From contig CAZMND010000003.1 of NCBI GenBank assembly GCA_964567585.1, forward strand, positions 6,339-70,338: 64,000 nt of DNA, given 5' to 3'. Below the pieces are notes generated by a model. It ran no database searches. It saw nothing but the letters and a program-made list of their open reading frames with translations, and was not told the DNA's origin. Position numbers and translations under genes: made by a program. Each line of letters begins with the position of its first letter. Within the stretch, counting starts at the first letter, position 1. This stretch comes from CALZKI01 sp964567585 (GTDB lineage: Bacteria; Bacillota; Clostridia; Lachnospirales; Lachnospiraceae). Positions 44,557-53,519 of the stretch are shown here, one piece after another.

Positions 44557-44577
44557 GTTAAAATTGTATATATTTTA

Positions 44578-45294
44578 TTATAAACTAATCGGCAAAAACG
44601 CCAGTATAACAGCCAATACAATGGCCGGCAATAAATTCGCTACCCTTATTTTTTTGCCCCAGACTAAATTAAGTCCGACACAAAATATCAAAATGGAGCC
44701 GATAAGTGACAGATTTGCAAGCGCCATGTCGGTCATAACAGGCTTTATAAACTTTGCGAGCAGTGTTACACTTCCCTGTAATATTCCTACCGGAATAGCC
44801 GAAAAAGCACATCCTTTTCCCATAGAACCAGTCATCACAATGATAATGATAAAGTCCAGAATTGCCTTCGTCACCAAAATCGAATAGTCTCCAAAAATAC
44901 CATCCTCAATTGCTCCTACAATTGCCATAGCTCCGATACAAACAGTCAAAGAAGCCGTCACAAAACCTTCTACAAACATCTTATCCTTTGCATTTCCGGT
45001 TTTTCTCTTTAACCACTCGCCGAACCTTTCAAACTTATCTTCGATATTCAATAGTTCTCCAAGAAGTGCACCCAGCGCTAAACAAACTACTATCATCATT
45101 GCTTTTCCACTTACAACACTGTTGTCCTTAATGGTAAGCATCCCCTCCAATGCCCCTGCAATACCTATAAAAAGAACACTGACTCCGCATACCTTGTTTA
45201 ACGTGTCCTGATATCTTTCCGAAAGAAATCTTCCGAAAAGCCTTCCGACAACACCACCCAATATTATTGCTGCTACATTGATGATAGTACCCAT
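44578..45294 (-). CDS. DUF554 family membrane protein
   Basis: This 238-residue protein has about seven hydrophobic segments. It starts MGTIINVAAIILGGVVGRLFG, the hallmark of the DUF554 (YdfK/YqgA) family. The conserved FVTASLTVCIGAMAIVGAIEDG (about 110-131) and MTGSMGKGCAFSAIPVGILQG segments are present. The function is unknown in this family; transport has been suggested. It lies 9 bp after the MBL-fold gene, probably in one transcript. Confidence 0.92.
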   Translation of the reverse strand: MGTIINVAAIILGGVVGRLFGRFLSERYQDTLNKVCGVSVLFIGIAGALEGMLTIKDNSVVSGKAMMIVVCLALGALLGELLNIEDKFERFGEWLKRKTGNAKDKMFVEGFVTASLTVCIGAMAIVGAIEDGIFGDYSILVTKAILDFIIIIVMTGSMGKGCAFSAIPVGILQGSVTLLAKFIKPVMTDMALANLSLIGSILIFCVGLNLVWGKKIRVANLLPAIVLAVILAFLPISL

Positions 45295-45303
45295 ACTATT
45301 CGT

Positions 45304-46086
45304 CTACTCCTTAGTAAGCCTTTCACATATTCTGTGTCTTTTATACAAAATTACCGGTATTCGGTTATCGATGATTTTGCTTTCTTTAAATCTGTTTCTT
45401 TCTATAATTTTCTTAACACAATCATAAAGTCTTTGTGTTTCTTCTCTGGACTGCTGTCCTTTCGAATGCCCGCCATATGCTTTGTAGCCCATATCATAAT
45501 ACGATAAAATGCATCTCGCGCTGCGCATCCATTTTTCTAAAGACGTACATCCCGGCAAATGCATCCAAAGACAATAATTGGTGTTGTCACCCGTAAACAT
45601 CAGTTTTTCCTTCTCATCCAGAAAAATAACAGAGCCCTTCGTATGTCCCGGAACGGATTTCACAACAACAATTCTGTCGCCCAAATCAAATTTGTGTCCG
45701 TCATCAATTGTGACAATTCTGCATCGCTTACGCCTTAATTTTCTATCGACTGCGGCACCCATTATTTTAAGCATCCGTCTGCTGACAAGCGGCAGTGACA
45801 TAATTCCATATATGGTCTTCTTATCGTCCTTATGGACATAATATGTGCCAAATTGCCATGCTCCGCCTGCATGATCGGGATGTCTGTGCGTCACCGCTAC
45901 AAAAAGCGGCTTCTGAGTAAGCTTTGATACCGCTTCCTTCAAATTTCCCGCGCCACAACCGGTATCTATCAACAATGCACGTTCCTCGCCAACCAATAAA
46001 TAGCAATTGACAACTCCGCTTTCGTCAATTTTATATGTGTCTTTGGCAATCTTTTCTGCCAAATAATGCTTATTTAAACAAATCAT
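45304..46086 (-). CDS. MBL-fold metallohydrolase
   Basis: This 260-residue protein has a metallo-beta-lactamase fold. The metal motif is THRHPDHAGG (about 60-69), and further ligands are at VPGHTKGSVIFLDE (about 134-147), FTGDNTNY and YGGHSKG. It resembles glyoxalase-II-like hydrolases of unknown substrate, without the C-terminal glyoxalase domain. The start has TAGGAG upstream. It precedes the DUF554 gene by 9 bp. Confidence 0.9.
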   Translation of the reverse strand: MICLNKHYLAEKIAKDTYKIDESGVVNCYLLVGEERALLIDTGCGAGNLKEAVSKLTQKPLFVAVTHRHPDHAGGAWQFGTYYVHKDDKKTIYGIMSLPLVSRRMLKIMGAAVDRKLRRKRCRIVTIDDGHKFDLGDRIVVVKSVPGHTKGSVIFLDEKEKLMFTGDNTNYCLWMHLPGCTSLEKWMRSARCILSYYDMGYKAYGGHSKGQQSREETQRLYDCVKKIIERNRFKESKIIDNRIPVILYKRHRICERLTKE

Positions 46087-46178
46087 TCTAAACTCCTACA
46101 TTCCTTGGATTATACTACGTCATAACATCTTTTACTGTTACCAAGTATTTGAAGTTTTAGAATAATTATACTTATATT

Positions 46179-46925
46179 TTATGAACGGCAGGCTCCGTCA
46201 ACAGACAAAATTTCTCCGGTTACATAGCTCGCCAAATCGCTTGCCAAATACAAAAACGCATTAGCTACTTCTTCCGGCTCTCCCGGTCTTCCCAGCGGTA
46301 TTTTCGCAGATATTCTATCTACCATTTCAGGCGGCAGGGCTGCCACCATATCCGTTCTTGTCACACCCGGTGCTACCGCATTAACACGAATATTGTCTGC
46401 CCCAAGCTCCCTTGCCAGAGAAAGTGTCATACCACTTACCGCAAATTTACTGGTAGGATACCCTACCCCCGAAGGCTGTCCTGATATACTCACCATAGAG
46501 CTTGTATTTATAATACATCCACCGCCCTGGTCTTTCATAATCTTTACAGCCGGTAAAATGGCATAAAATATGGCTTTTACATTTAAATCAATAATCTTAT
46601 CAAACTCTTCCGGCTTGTAATTGTAAATAGAGGTACTCTGGGAAATTCCCGCATTATTTACAAGAATATCCAATCTTCCGTATTTTTCCCTGACTTTTTG
46701 CACCGCTTCTTCTACCTCTTTTGCATCGGTCAAAGCAGGCCACAGTCCATCCACATCCCACGTTGCATCTTCTGCCTTAAGTTTAAGAAGAGCTTTATCA
46801 ACCGTTTCCTGCTTGGAACCAAAAAGTACAACCTTGGCCCCATTTTGCAGATACTTTCGTACAACCTCAAAACCAATTCCTCTTGTTCCACCGGTTACAA
46901 TCGCAACTTTGTCTTTCAGTAACAT
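46179..46925 (-). CDS. SDR-family oxidoreductase (FabG-like)
   Basis: This 248-residue classical short-chain dehydrogenase has the cofactor motif TGGTRGIG (about 12-19), NNAG (about 88-91), catalytic Ser in INTSSMVSISG, and YPTSK with Tyr and Lys. The start at 46925 is chosen because AAGGAGG lies seven bases upstream; an ATG two codons earlier is too close to the site. It is probably NADP(H)-dependent. The family includes 3-oxoacyl-ACP reductases and sugar or steroid dehydrogenases; the substrate is unknown. Confidence 0.91.
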   Translation of the reverse strand: MLLKDKVAIVTGGTRGIGFEVVRKYLQNGAKVVLFGSKQETVDKALLKLKAEDATWDVDGLWPALTDAKEVEEAVQKVREKYGRLDILVNNAGISQSTSIYNYKPEEFDKIIDLNVKAIFYAILPAVKIMKDQGGGCIINTSSMVSISGQPSGVGYPTSKFAVSGMTLSLARELGADNIRVNAVAPGVTRTDMVAALPPEMVDRISAKIPLGRPGEPEEVANAFLYLASDLASYVTGEILSVDGACRS

Positions 46926-46972
46926 ACGCATACCTCCTTCTATATTTACTTTTCTAATTTCATTATATCATA

Positions 46973-47632
46973 TCACTTTTTAAATATGCACCAATAATCA
47001 CGATAGACCGTTCCATCGTGTCCTATTAAATTTTCTGATGATTTTACAAACCCTACGTTCTGTAATGCCTTGATTCTTTCTATTGCGTAAATAGGTGCTT
47101 TTGTAGCAATCATATTACATTCAAACCACTCATATGCCGGTTTTTCAATCAATAACAAAATATCCGTCAAACACGCTTCTCTTTCATAATCGCTTCTTAA
47201 ATCCACACGTAAAAGCCCACACTCATCAAAATAGTCCTCTGCTTTTCGATTGAATAATTCAATAGTGCCAATTACCTCACCTACCGCTTTATCCACAATA
47301 GCGAAACGCACAAAGCCACCATTTTCGTATTCTTTCTTCCATGCTTCTAATACCATCGCCATAATTTCTTCTGAATAATAATAAAAATTATCTCCATGGC
47401 AATTGTCACTATTAAAAAATGGCAATGCATTTTTATCTGAATATACCTTTGTCAAGTCACCCGCATCTTCCAAATTAGTAAGGCGAATTAAATATTTATT
47501 ATTTTCAGTTGTCATATTATCTTTATAATTCATATTTATTACTCCATATTTCTTTTTATTGTTACGTTTATCTACATACGATAATGCGGCAAAAAATACT
47601 AGCAAAAAAGTTAGAACTTCCATTGTGTTCAT
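46973..47632 (-). CDS. GNAT acetyltransferase with N-terminal membrane segment, SOS promoter
   Basis: This 219-residue ORF keeps a GNAT (RimJ/RimL-like) domain in residues ~48-215. Residues 1-33 form a hydrophobic helix ending in a basic tail (LTFLLVFFAALSYVDKRNNK), much like small holin-like toxin peptides, then a second ATG (47533) with its own GGAG site. The first ATG has a strong AAGGGGTGA site. No stop separates the two parts, so initiation at 47632 gives a membrane-tethered acetyltransferase and initiation at 47533 gives a soluble one. The promoter upstream carries a LexA box (47725-47738). The acetylation target is unknown. Confidence 0.75.
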   Translation of the reverse strand: MNTMEVLTFLLVFFAALSYVDKRNNKKKYGVINMNYKDNMTTENNKYLIRLTNLEDAGDLTKVYSDKNALPFFNSDNCHGDNFYYYSEEIMAMVLEAWKKEYENGGFVRFAIVDKAVGEVIGTIELFNRKAEDYFDECGLLRVDLRSDYEREACLTDILLLIEKPAYEWFECNMIATKAPIYAIERIKALQNVGFVKSSENLIGHDGTVYRDYWCIFKK

Positions 47633-47710
47633 CTTGCATCACCCCTTTATGTACTAGAGTGCACATAACATCGGAAATTGCATCCACTTTCTATTTAACT
47701 ATACAAACAC

Positions 47711-47739
47711 ATTATACCACACATCGAACGTACGTTCAA
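47711..47739 (-). promoter_or_regulatory. Promoter of the membrane/GNAT ORF
   Basis: On the minus strand TTGAAC (47734-47739), 17 bases, consensus TATAAT (47711-47716). The 5' leader is about 70 bases and contains a small inverted repeat TTATGT / ACATAA just before the ribosome site. Confidence 0.75.
47725..47738. promoter_or_regulatory. LexA (SOS) box
   Basis: CGAACGTACGTTCA matches the Gram-positive LexA consensus CGAACNNNNGTTYG except at the last position, and its GAAC/GTTC arms are perfect. It overlaps the -35 box and spacer of the adjacent promoter, so LexA would block transcription until DNA damage. Confidence 0.75.
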
Positions 47740-47834
47740 GATTTTTATCATATTTTACTCTCATTTTGCCATTCCCTATTTTTCCCAAAAAATGTTTCGT
47801 CAGGAATTGAGCCAGAAATTGTGAAAACAGTAAT

Positions 47835-47875
47835 CAAAAAAACTTCCCTGTACAGTGTTTACAGAGAAGTTTTAT
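47835..47875. terminator. Intrinsic terminator after the 154-residue gene
   Basis: A 12-bp stem (47841-47852 with 47860-47871) is followed by seven T residues on the minus strand and TTTT on the plus strand. Confidence 0.85.
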
Positions 47876-47883
47876 ATAATTAT

Positions 47884-48348
47884 CTAGCCAAACAGCCCTT
47901 TGATGGAGCCCAGTTTTTCGCCCCAGCCTTCCAAAACATCTATAACGCTGTTCAAGCGCTCAATAGCTTTGGAGAGTTCCTGGGTATTCAGATCTTCTAC
48001 CGCTTTATTAAAAGCTTCTACATCGATTCCGCTCAAGGTTTCCGATACCTTCTGCCATTGCACGCTTCCTACTGCATCAGATACCCCTTCCCAGTCCACA
48101 CTCTCTAATGTAGTGCTAACTTGCTCAAGTGTTGTATTCACACTTTCTATATCGAGTCCTGCCAATTCGTTCATAACCGGAGCTACATCCTTCACTACAT
48201 CCAATACCGGCTTGATTTGGGTATAAATAAAGATTCCGCCCACCAAAAGCATCCCTGTCAAAATTGATGAGATAAGACAAAAAATTCTTGTAATACGTAA
48301 TTCTTTTTTTAGTTGTTCCAAACTGTTTTCAGATATTTTATTATCCAT
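47884..48348 (-). CDS. Unknown single-pass membrane protein with helical tail
   Basis: This 154-residue protein has a short cytoplasmic N-terminus, one membrane helix (about 21-44) and an extracytoplasmic helical region (about 48-154). That region has heptad-like repeats of the type LESVDWEGVSDAVGSVQWQKVSETLSGID, suggesting a coiled coil. It matches no family I recognise. The start has AGGAG upstream. It lies 33 bp after the XRE membrane regulator and ends in a strong terminator, so the two probably form one unit. Confidence 0.78.
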   Translation of the reverse strand: MDNKISENSLEQLKKELRITRIFCLISSILTGMLLVGGIFIYTQIKPVLDVVKDVAPVMNELAGLDIESVNTTLEQVSTTLESVDWEGVSDAVGSVQWQKVSETLSGIDVEAFNKAVEDLNTQELSKAIERLNSVIDVLEGWGEKLGSIKGLFG

Positions 48349-48381
48349 TCTTCCTGCTCCTTCTATTTTTTTTAAAAGACT

Positions 48382-49167
48382 CTACATAAACTTCTTAATT
48401 ATATCTACTATCCAATGATACACAACCGGTACATTTTCATACATCTGACTAAATACCTTTGCTTTATCATAAATCGTCACACGATTCAGACATTCAAATA
48501 CACTACCCACAGCTTCAGTATCGCCAAAAGCAAACATCGCCTGCGCATAATCTCCATACGCAAAATAATGTCCCACTGCACAAGCTCCGATTGCAAATTC
48601 TCCAACTGAAACCGCCCCAAATGAAACAATTCCTACGGCAATAGCACCAAATGCCAATCCACCCGCCGAAATACTACCTGCCGCCAAAACTCCCAGTGAA
48701 AAAAGTCCTAATGCCAGTAATCCAATAGATAACATTCCAAAAGAAAAAACACCTATGGAAAGTAAACCAAAAGCAAAAATCCCCTGTGCTTTTAATCCAA
48801 TTGCAATAAATCCTTTTGCATTCATTCCGATATGCCAAAGTGGCATTCCCCAAATAGTTTTCTTACTTTTTATTTGAAAATTCCTTATTTTACTAATAAT
48901 ACTACCAAAGGTTATATTTTTCTGTTTTTCTTCCTCACTATTATTTGTACGGAAGTTGTTTTCCTGCTCCACATTATCCTTTAATAAATAATCAACCGTA
49001 CAACCAAACAACTCGCTCAATCTGATAAGTTTTTCTGTTTCGGGATATACAAGCCCTGATTCGTATTTACTGATAGATTGTCTTGACACCCCTAACAATT
49101 CCGCTAACTGCTCTTGCGTATAATTATTATCTTTACGTAATTTTGCGATTTTCTCACCTGTTGTCAT
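48382..49167 (-). CDS. XRE-family regulator fused to a glycine-rich membrane domain
   Basis: This protein of about 261 residues has an N-terminal helix-turn-helix (residues ~5-60; QEQLAELLGVSRQSISKYESG). After a linker, residues ~105-225 form a run of about fifteen short hydrophobic repeats of the type LLSIGVFSFGMLSIGLLALG with Gly or Ser every four to five residues, a membrane-embedded or beta-helix-like repeat region. The C-terminus is amphipathic. Such DNA-binding plus repeat-membrane proteins occur in clostridia, but their signal is unknown. The start at 49167 has AAAGGA upstream; a frame 16 codons longer does not. Confidence 0.85.
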   Translation of the reverse strand: MTTGEKIAKLRKDNNYTQEQLAELLGVSRQSISKYESGLVYPETEKLIRLSELFGCTVDYLLKDNVEQENNFRTNNSEEEKQKNITFGSIISKIRNFQIKSKKTIWGMPLWHIGMNAKGFIAIGLKAQGIFAFGLLSIGVFSFGMLSIGLLALGLFSLGVLAAGSISAGGLAFGAIAVGIVSFGAVSVGEFAIGACAVGHYFAYGDYAQAMFAFGDTEAVGSVFECLNRVTIYDKAKVFSQMYENVPVVYHWIVDIIKKFM

Positions 49168-49273
49168 TTCAATTTTCCTTTCTGTTCGCAAATTATTATG
49201 CAAATATTCTATCATTTTCTCATAAACATACCAGAAAAAAGGAGTTTCAAAATGTAAACTTTGAGGTGCATTT

Positions 49274-50926
49274 CTATTTTTTCGTCAATGCAACAATCTC
49301 GACCCCTTCAACCAACTCGCACAAAGAACGAATACCTTTGCCCAATTCATCATACATAGCCGAAAGTTCTTCATTTGTCATCGAATCAATATCTGCATCT
49401 TTATATTTGTAATACGACTTTTTAAGCCTTTGATAATTGTCATAGGAGCTGTACTCATAATATACTCCCAAAACAGACTTCGCATTTGCCTTAATAGAAC
49501 GGACCTTTCCGGCGGTTATCGCCCAATCGGTTCTGTAAGTCTTTTCTTCTACATCTTCTGCCTGTGTATCGCCATCTATGATGTAGCAATAAGCCGGATA
49601 AATCTTCTGATCACACAAATTTGCTCCGCTAAAAACAATCGCCTTTTCAAACACCTGGACATAATATCCCTGTGATATATTTTCATTAAAAGAATAATCA
49701 ATTTCTCCCTCTGTTACGTAAGTCGGATTTCCAACGCTACTGTTATGTATCATATGGCAGGCCGTTCCGTCATTGTTGGTATAGTTATATCCAAGCTCGT
49801 ACGCCTCATGTGTATGGCCAGATATCCAGATAATATCTTTGTATTCTTCCAAGAGTGCTTTAAACTCGGCATTCAATGGCAAGGTGGCATCCATTCCACC
49901 TTCATAATATGGATTTTGCGTGTCATCACCCGGCCCGTATCCACTTATATTTGCATGCTGAATCAGATAAATATTAATTCCCGTACCATAATTTTCTTTT
50001 AAAAGTCCTTCTACCCAGTCAAGCTGTTCCTGTGAAAATTCATCTTCTTTTGCCGGCTTATATCCGCCCTCTAACGCCATAAAAATAAATAAATCACCTG
50101 TTTTAGGTTCTGTAACAGAATAGTATGGTTTAAACTCTTTAATTGTTTTCTTCGTGGAATCAAGTCCTGTTGCAAAGATAAAATCCGCAAGTCCTTCTTC
50201 TTCCAAACCTGCCTGTCTGATTTCATGGTTTCCACCTGATTCATAAACCGGATTTAAATAGTCCGAAGCTGCCAAAATATACTGATACGACTGCCACTCT
50301 TTTTCCATATATTTATATGTAGCATTTGTCACCTGATCCCCTGTTGCAATAATAAAATCTGTGTCCATTTCCGCAGCGTACTCCAGTGCCCCTGCCCAGT
50401 GTTGCTCAGAATACTCCCACCAGTAAGCCGGTGTTTCGCCCCATTTTTCCTCATCAATGTGAATATCCGAATAGGAGTTAAAAGTATATAGAGCATCTGC
50501 CCTTTTGTAACCGAGCTGTTTTTCAGTAGGAATATCATATACTGCAACTGCCTGCTTTACAGTCGGGTTACTCTCTTTTTCATCATCTTCAGTTGGCACC
50601 GCGATAATCTTTGTGGCATCCGCTGGAATCGCCGTATGGTATTCAAAGGTAACTTCCTTCTGAGTTTCCTCTTCTGTCATCTCCATCTGTGCAATTTCAT
50701 AATATCCCTCTAATGCACCATTATCATCGCTCCAATATATGTTATATGTTCCCGTTTCCTTCGTCTGAAAGGTAACGGTTCCCTGGGCATATCCGGCTTT
50801 TTCGGCATCTGCTCCTGTGAATTCGTATGTAATGGTTCCTTTCTCTCCTGCACAGCCAATGAGAAATATACTGCATGAACACGCCATACATATTCCTGTA
50901 ACTATTTTTGATAGTTTTCTTCTCAT
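49274..50926 (-). CDS. Metallophosphoesterase lipoprotein
   Basis: This 550-residue protein has a lipoprotein signal (residues 1-25, lipobox LIGC). An N-terminal beta domain (about 30-135) is followed by a calcineurin-like phosphoesterase domain. Metal and catalytic motifs in order are SYSDIH (about 152-157), ATGDQVTN, SGGNHEIR and SGHTHEAY. It is anchored on the outer face of the membrane and probably hydrolyses phosphate esters or nucleotides there. The C-terminal 60 residues are helical. The start has GAGAGGAAAAGGG upstream. It is monocistronic. Confidence 0.9.
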   Translation of the reverse strand: MRRKLSKIVTGICMACSCSIFLIGCAGEKGTITYEFTGADAEKAGYAQGTVTFQTKETGTYNIYWSDDNGALEGYYEIAQMEMTEEETQKEVTFEYHTAIPADATKIIAVPTEDDEKESNPTVKQAVAVYDIPTEKQLGYKRADALYTFNSYSDIHIDEEKWGETPAYWWEYSEQHWAGALEYAAEMDTDFIIATGDQVTNATYKYMEKEWQSYQYILAASDYLNPVYESGGNHEIRQAGLEEEGLADFIFATGLDSTKKTIKEFKPYYSVTEPKTGDLFIFMALEGGYKPAKEDEFSQEQLDWVEGLLKENYGTGINIYLIQHANISGYGPGDDTQNPYYEGGMDATLPLNAEFKALLEEYKDIIWISGHTHEAYELGYNYTNNDGTACHMIHNSSVGNPTYVTEGEIDYSFNENISQGYYVQVFEKAIVFSGANLCDQKIYPAYCYIIDGDTQAEDVEEKTYRTDWAITAGKVRSIKANAKSVLGVYYEYSSYDNYQRLKKSYYKYKDADIDSMTNEELSAMYDELGKGIRSLCELVEGVEIVALTKK

Positions 50927-51013
50927 ACCCTTTTCCTCTCTGTTACATATCCATAATAAGGTGATTATAAGATAGCTGGTAGCGATTTACAATTCATTAC
51001 CAATTATCTCCTA

Positions 51014-51042
51014 TTGAGCAAATGTTACGAAATTGTTACAAT
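51014..51042 (+). promoter_or_regulatory. Promoter of the 23-residue peptide gene
   Basis: TTGAGC (51014-51019), 17 bases, TACAAT (51037-51042), 47 bases before the peptide start codon. Confidence 0.6.
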
Positions 51043-51089
51043 TTGTTTGTGATTAGCTAACGCAAATAAAAAATAAGGAGGACGAAACT

Positions 51090-51161
51090 ATGTTTTTCAT
51101 TATCAATAGCTGTTCCGAGTTATTTAATACTCTTTGCAATCTTTTTAACTTCGGTTGCTAA
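51090..51161 (+). CDS. Small cysteine-containing peptide, 23 residues
   Basis: This ORF of 23 codons has a strong AAGGAGG ribosome site ten bases upstream, its own promoter (51014-51042) and an intrinsic terminator (51166-51199), so it forms a complete tiny transcription unit. The peptide begins MFFIINSC, is mostly hydrophobic and aromatic, and has Cys at positions 8, 16 and 23 (the last residue), spaced by eight and seven. There is no basic leader or double-Gly site. It could be a signal peptide, a small membrane peptide or the coding part of a small RNA. No function is claimed. Confidence 0.6.
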   Translation: MFFIINSCSELFNTLCNLFNFGC

Positions 51162-51165
51162 TAAT

Positions 51166-51199
51166 AAAAAAACTTCCCTTCAATGTAAGGGAAGTTTTT
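51166..51199. terminator. Bidirectional terminator between the peptide gene and alpha-galactosidase
   Basis: A 12-bp perfect stem (51169-51180 with 51187-51198) has T/A runs on both sides. The galactosidase stop codon lies at its edge. Confidence 0.9.
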
Positions 51200-53411
51200 A
51201 TTTTGCAATAGTGTTTTCCCCTACTTTCTTAAGTCTCCAGATTTTACTTGTATAGTCTCCCCACATTTCAAATACAAGTCCAATGTTCATAAGTTCATCG
51301 CCTAAGTACTGTTTTCCTTCCCCCACAATTTCATATGCCGCTTCCGGATCCAGTGCCGTAAATTTCATACGGTAAATCCCACCATTCACGATGCAGGATA
51401 TTCTGAAATATGCCGCAAATACGTCGTTACCATCCTCTGAAACAAACATCCACGCAATATCATTCCCATCATTGTCCGCTGATTTGAAAGGACTTTTCAG
51501 CCTATACATATCTCCGCTTTGTATAAAGGTCCTAAGTTCTTTATACATTGCTATCTGCTTTTTCACTTCTTCTTTTTCTTCTTCGGTAAACTTCATAAGG
51601 TCTAATTCATAACCAAAGTTGCCACTCATTGCCACATCACCACGCATTTTTAAAGACGTTTGTCTTCCTGTTTGGTGATTTGGAGCCGCTGAAACATGTG
51701 CCCCCATAGCACTGATAGGATAAGCATAACTTGTTCCATACTGGATAAAAAGTCTTTCTACCGCATCCGTATCATCACTGGTCCAAATCTGCGGCACATA
51801 ATAAAGCATCCCCGGATCAAAGCGTCCGCCACCACCGGAGCAGCCTTCAAATAAAACATCAGGGTGCGCCGAAATCACTCTCTCCATCGTATCATAGAGC
51901 CCCAGCATATATCTGTGAGGCATTTCCTTTTGTCTGTCTGCAGGTAATCCTGCCGAACCAAGTTCAGACATATTTCGGTTCATATCCCACTTCACATAGG
52001 AAATCTTTGCTTCGTCCAAAATCTTTCCTACTGCTTCCACAATGTAATCACATACTTCTTTTCTACTCAAATCCAAAGTCAATTGATTTCGTGTTTCCGT
52101 TCTGATTCTATCCGGCACATGGATACACCAGTCCGGGTGGGCTCTGTATAAATCACTGTCCACGGATACCATTTCCGGTTCAAACCACAAACCGAATTTC
52201 AGCCCCATTTCATTCACTTTTTCTGCCAAACCTGTAATACCATTTGGCAGTTTATCTTTATTTACAAACCAGTCTCCTAATGAACAAGTATCACTGTTTC
52301 GTTTCCCAAACCAACCATCGTCAAGAACCATTAACTCAATACCCAGTTCACCGGCCACTTTGGCAATTCCTAATATCTTTTCTTCCGTAAAATCAAAATA
52401 GGTTCCTTCCCAATTATTTACAAGAATCGGGCGCGCTTCGTCGCGGTATTTCCCCCTTACAAGTCTTTTTCTGTACAATTTATGTAAACTTCGGGACATT
52501 TCTCCAAATCCCTGCCCGGAATATACCATGACCACTTCCGGCGCCTGGAACTCATCCCCTGGCTCTAATTTCCAAGAAAAATCATAGTCATTGAGTCCCA
52601 TCCACGCTCTACATTTATCAACCTGGTCGACTTCCACGCCTGCAGTGAAATTGCCACTGTATACAAAATTGAAGCCATACGTATCTCCATACTCTTCATT
52701 GGCATTCTTTGATGCGAGAACAAAAAACGGATTGAGTTGATGACTGGATGAACCTCTTTTACTGTCAATAGCCTGTATGCCGTGTCTGAGAGGCGTCCGT
52801 TCCAAATATCTTTCCTTTCCCCAGCCGCCGTGAAAATCCAAAAAGTCGTAATGGGAAGTTTCAAAATCCACACTGGCGCTGACTACCTTTTCTAAAATAA
52901 TATTTTCTTTTCCCGCATTGATTACCTTTACACTTCTGGTAATGGCATCTATTTCATTATAAACCGCGTACAAAAGAACAACCTTCAAGCCTTTAAGTGT
53001 GTCCTTCAGCGTGATTTCCAATGTATCAGCCTCATCTTCGTTTTCTACATAAGTCGCCGGCAACCCCTGTAGTTTTGGTTTACCTTTAAAAATTCTATGA
53101 CTTTCATACAAAAGGCGCGCATTTCTGCTTCCATCTTCATACAAAACTGAAATAGCCGGCATACGATAGTCGCTACCACATCCTGTAGGGTACTCCTGGC
53201 ATAAAAAATCCAATGTATAATCTTCATTGTCCGTCACCGGAGAAAAACCCGTAATTCTGTTGATGAGTGCATTCTCCAAATCAGGTGTTTTTATCTTCTT
53301 TCCCCAATAAACATGGGCAAGATATTTTCCACGCCAAATATGCATAATATAACTTGTTTTCGGGGTTTGCAAATGAATTATTTGTTGCTTTTCATCATAG
53401 ATGATTGCCAT
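51198..53411 (-). CDS. GH36 alpha-galactosidase
   Basis: This 737-residue cytoplasmic glycoside hydrolase of family 36 removes alpha-1,6-linked galactose from raffinose-type sugars and galactomannans. It has an N-terminal beta-sandwich to about 330, then a TIM barrel with LGIELMVLDDGWFGKRN. The nucleophile is in VKWDMNRNMSE (about 460-470) and the acid/base region is WTSDDTDAVERL (about 528-539). A C-terminal sheet domain follows. There is no signal peptide, so substrates must be imported, although no sugar transporter is adjacent. The start at 53411 has GGGAGGAG upstream; a frame 16 codons longer does not fit the family. Confidence 0.95.
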   Translation of the reverse strand: MAIIYDEKQQIIHLQTPKTSYIMHIWRGKYLAHVYWGKKIKTPDLENALINRITGFSPVTDNEDYTLDFLCQEYPTGCGSDYRMPAISVLYEDGSRNARLLYESHRIFKGKPKLQGLPATYVENEDEADTLEITLKDTLKGLKVVLLYAVYNEIDAITRSVKVINAGKENIILEKVVSASVDFETSHYDFLDFHGGWGKERYLERTPLRHGIQAIDSKRGSSSHQLNPFFVLASKNANEEYGDTYGFNFVYSGNFTAGVEVDQVDKCRAWMGLNDYDFSWKLEPGDEFQAPEVVMVYSGQGFGEMSRSLHKLYRKRLVRGKYRDEARPILVNNWEGTYFDFTEEKILGIAKVAGELGIELMVLDDGWFGKRNSDTCSLGDWFVNKDKLPNGITGLAEKVNEMGLKFGLWFEPEMVSVDSDLYRAHPDWCIHVPDRIRTETRNQLTLDLSRKEVCDYIVEAVGKILDEAKISYVKWDMNRNMSELGSAGLPADRQKEMPHRYMLGLYDTMERVISAHPDVLFEGCSGGGGRFDPGMLYYVPQIWTSDDTDAVERLFIQYGTSYAYPISAMGAHVSAAPNHQTGRQTSLKMRGDVAMSGNFGYELDLMKFTEEEKEEVKKQIAMYKELRTFIQSGDMYRLKSPFKSADNDGNDIAWMFVSEDGNDVFAAYFRISCIVNGGIYRMKFTALDPEAAYEIVGEGKQYLGDELMNIGLVFEMWGDYTSKIWRLKKVGENTIAK

Positions 53412-53481
53412 TGTGTACTCCTCCCATATGTTCCGCCACTTATGTACCTTGACTTTCATTATATCACGTCGGACACATAAA

Positions 53482-53516
53482 TAAAATGCCCCGCCAGCTA
53501 TGCCGAGACATTTTTA
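53482..53516 (-). terminator. Hairpin following the epimerase remnant
   Basis: On the minus strand AAAATGTCTCGG... and ...GGGGCATTTT pair through about ten positions with G-U pairs and are followed by TTTTAT. It stands three bases after the remnant's stop, so it is probably the old gene's terminator. Confidence 0.55.
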
Positions 53517-53519
53517 TAT

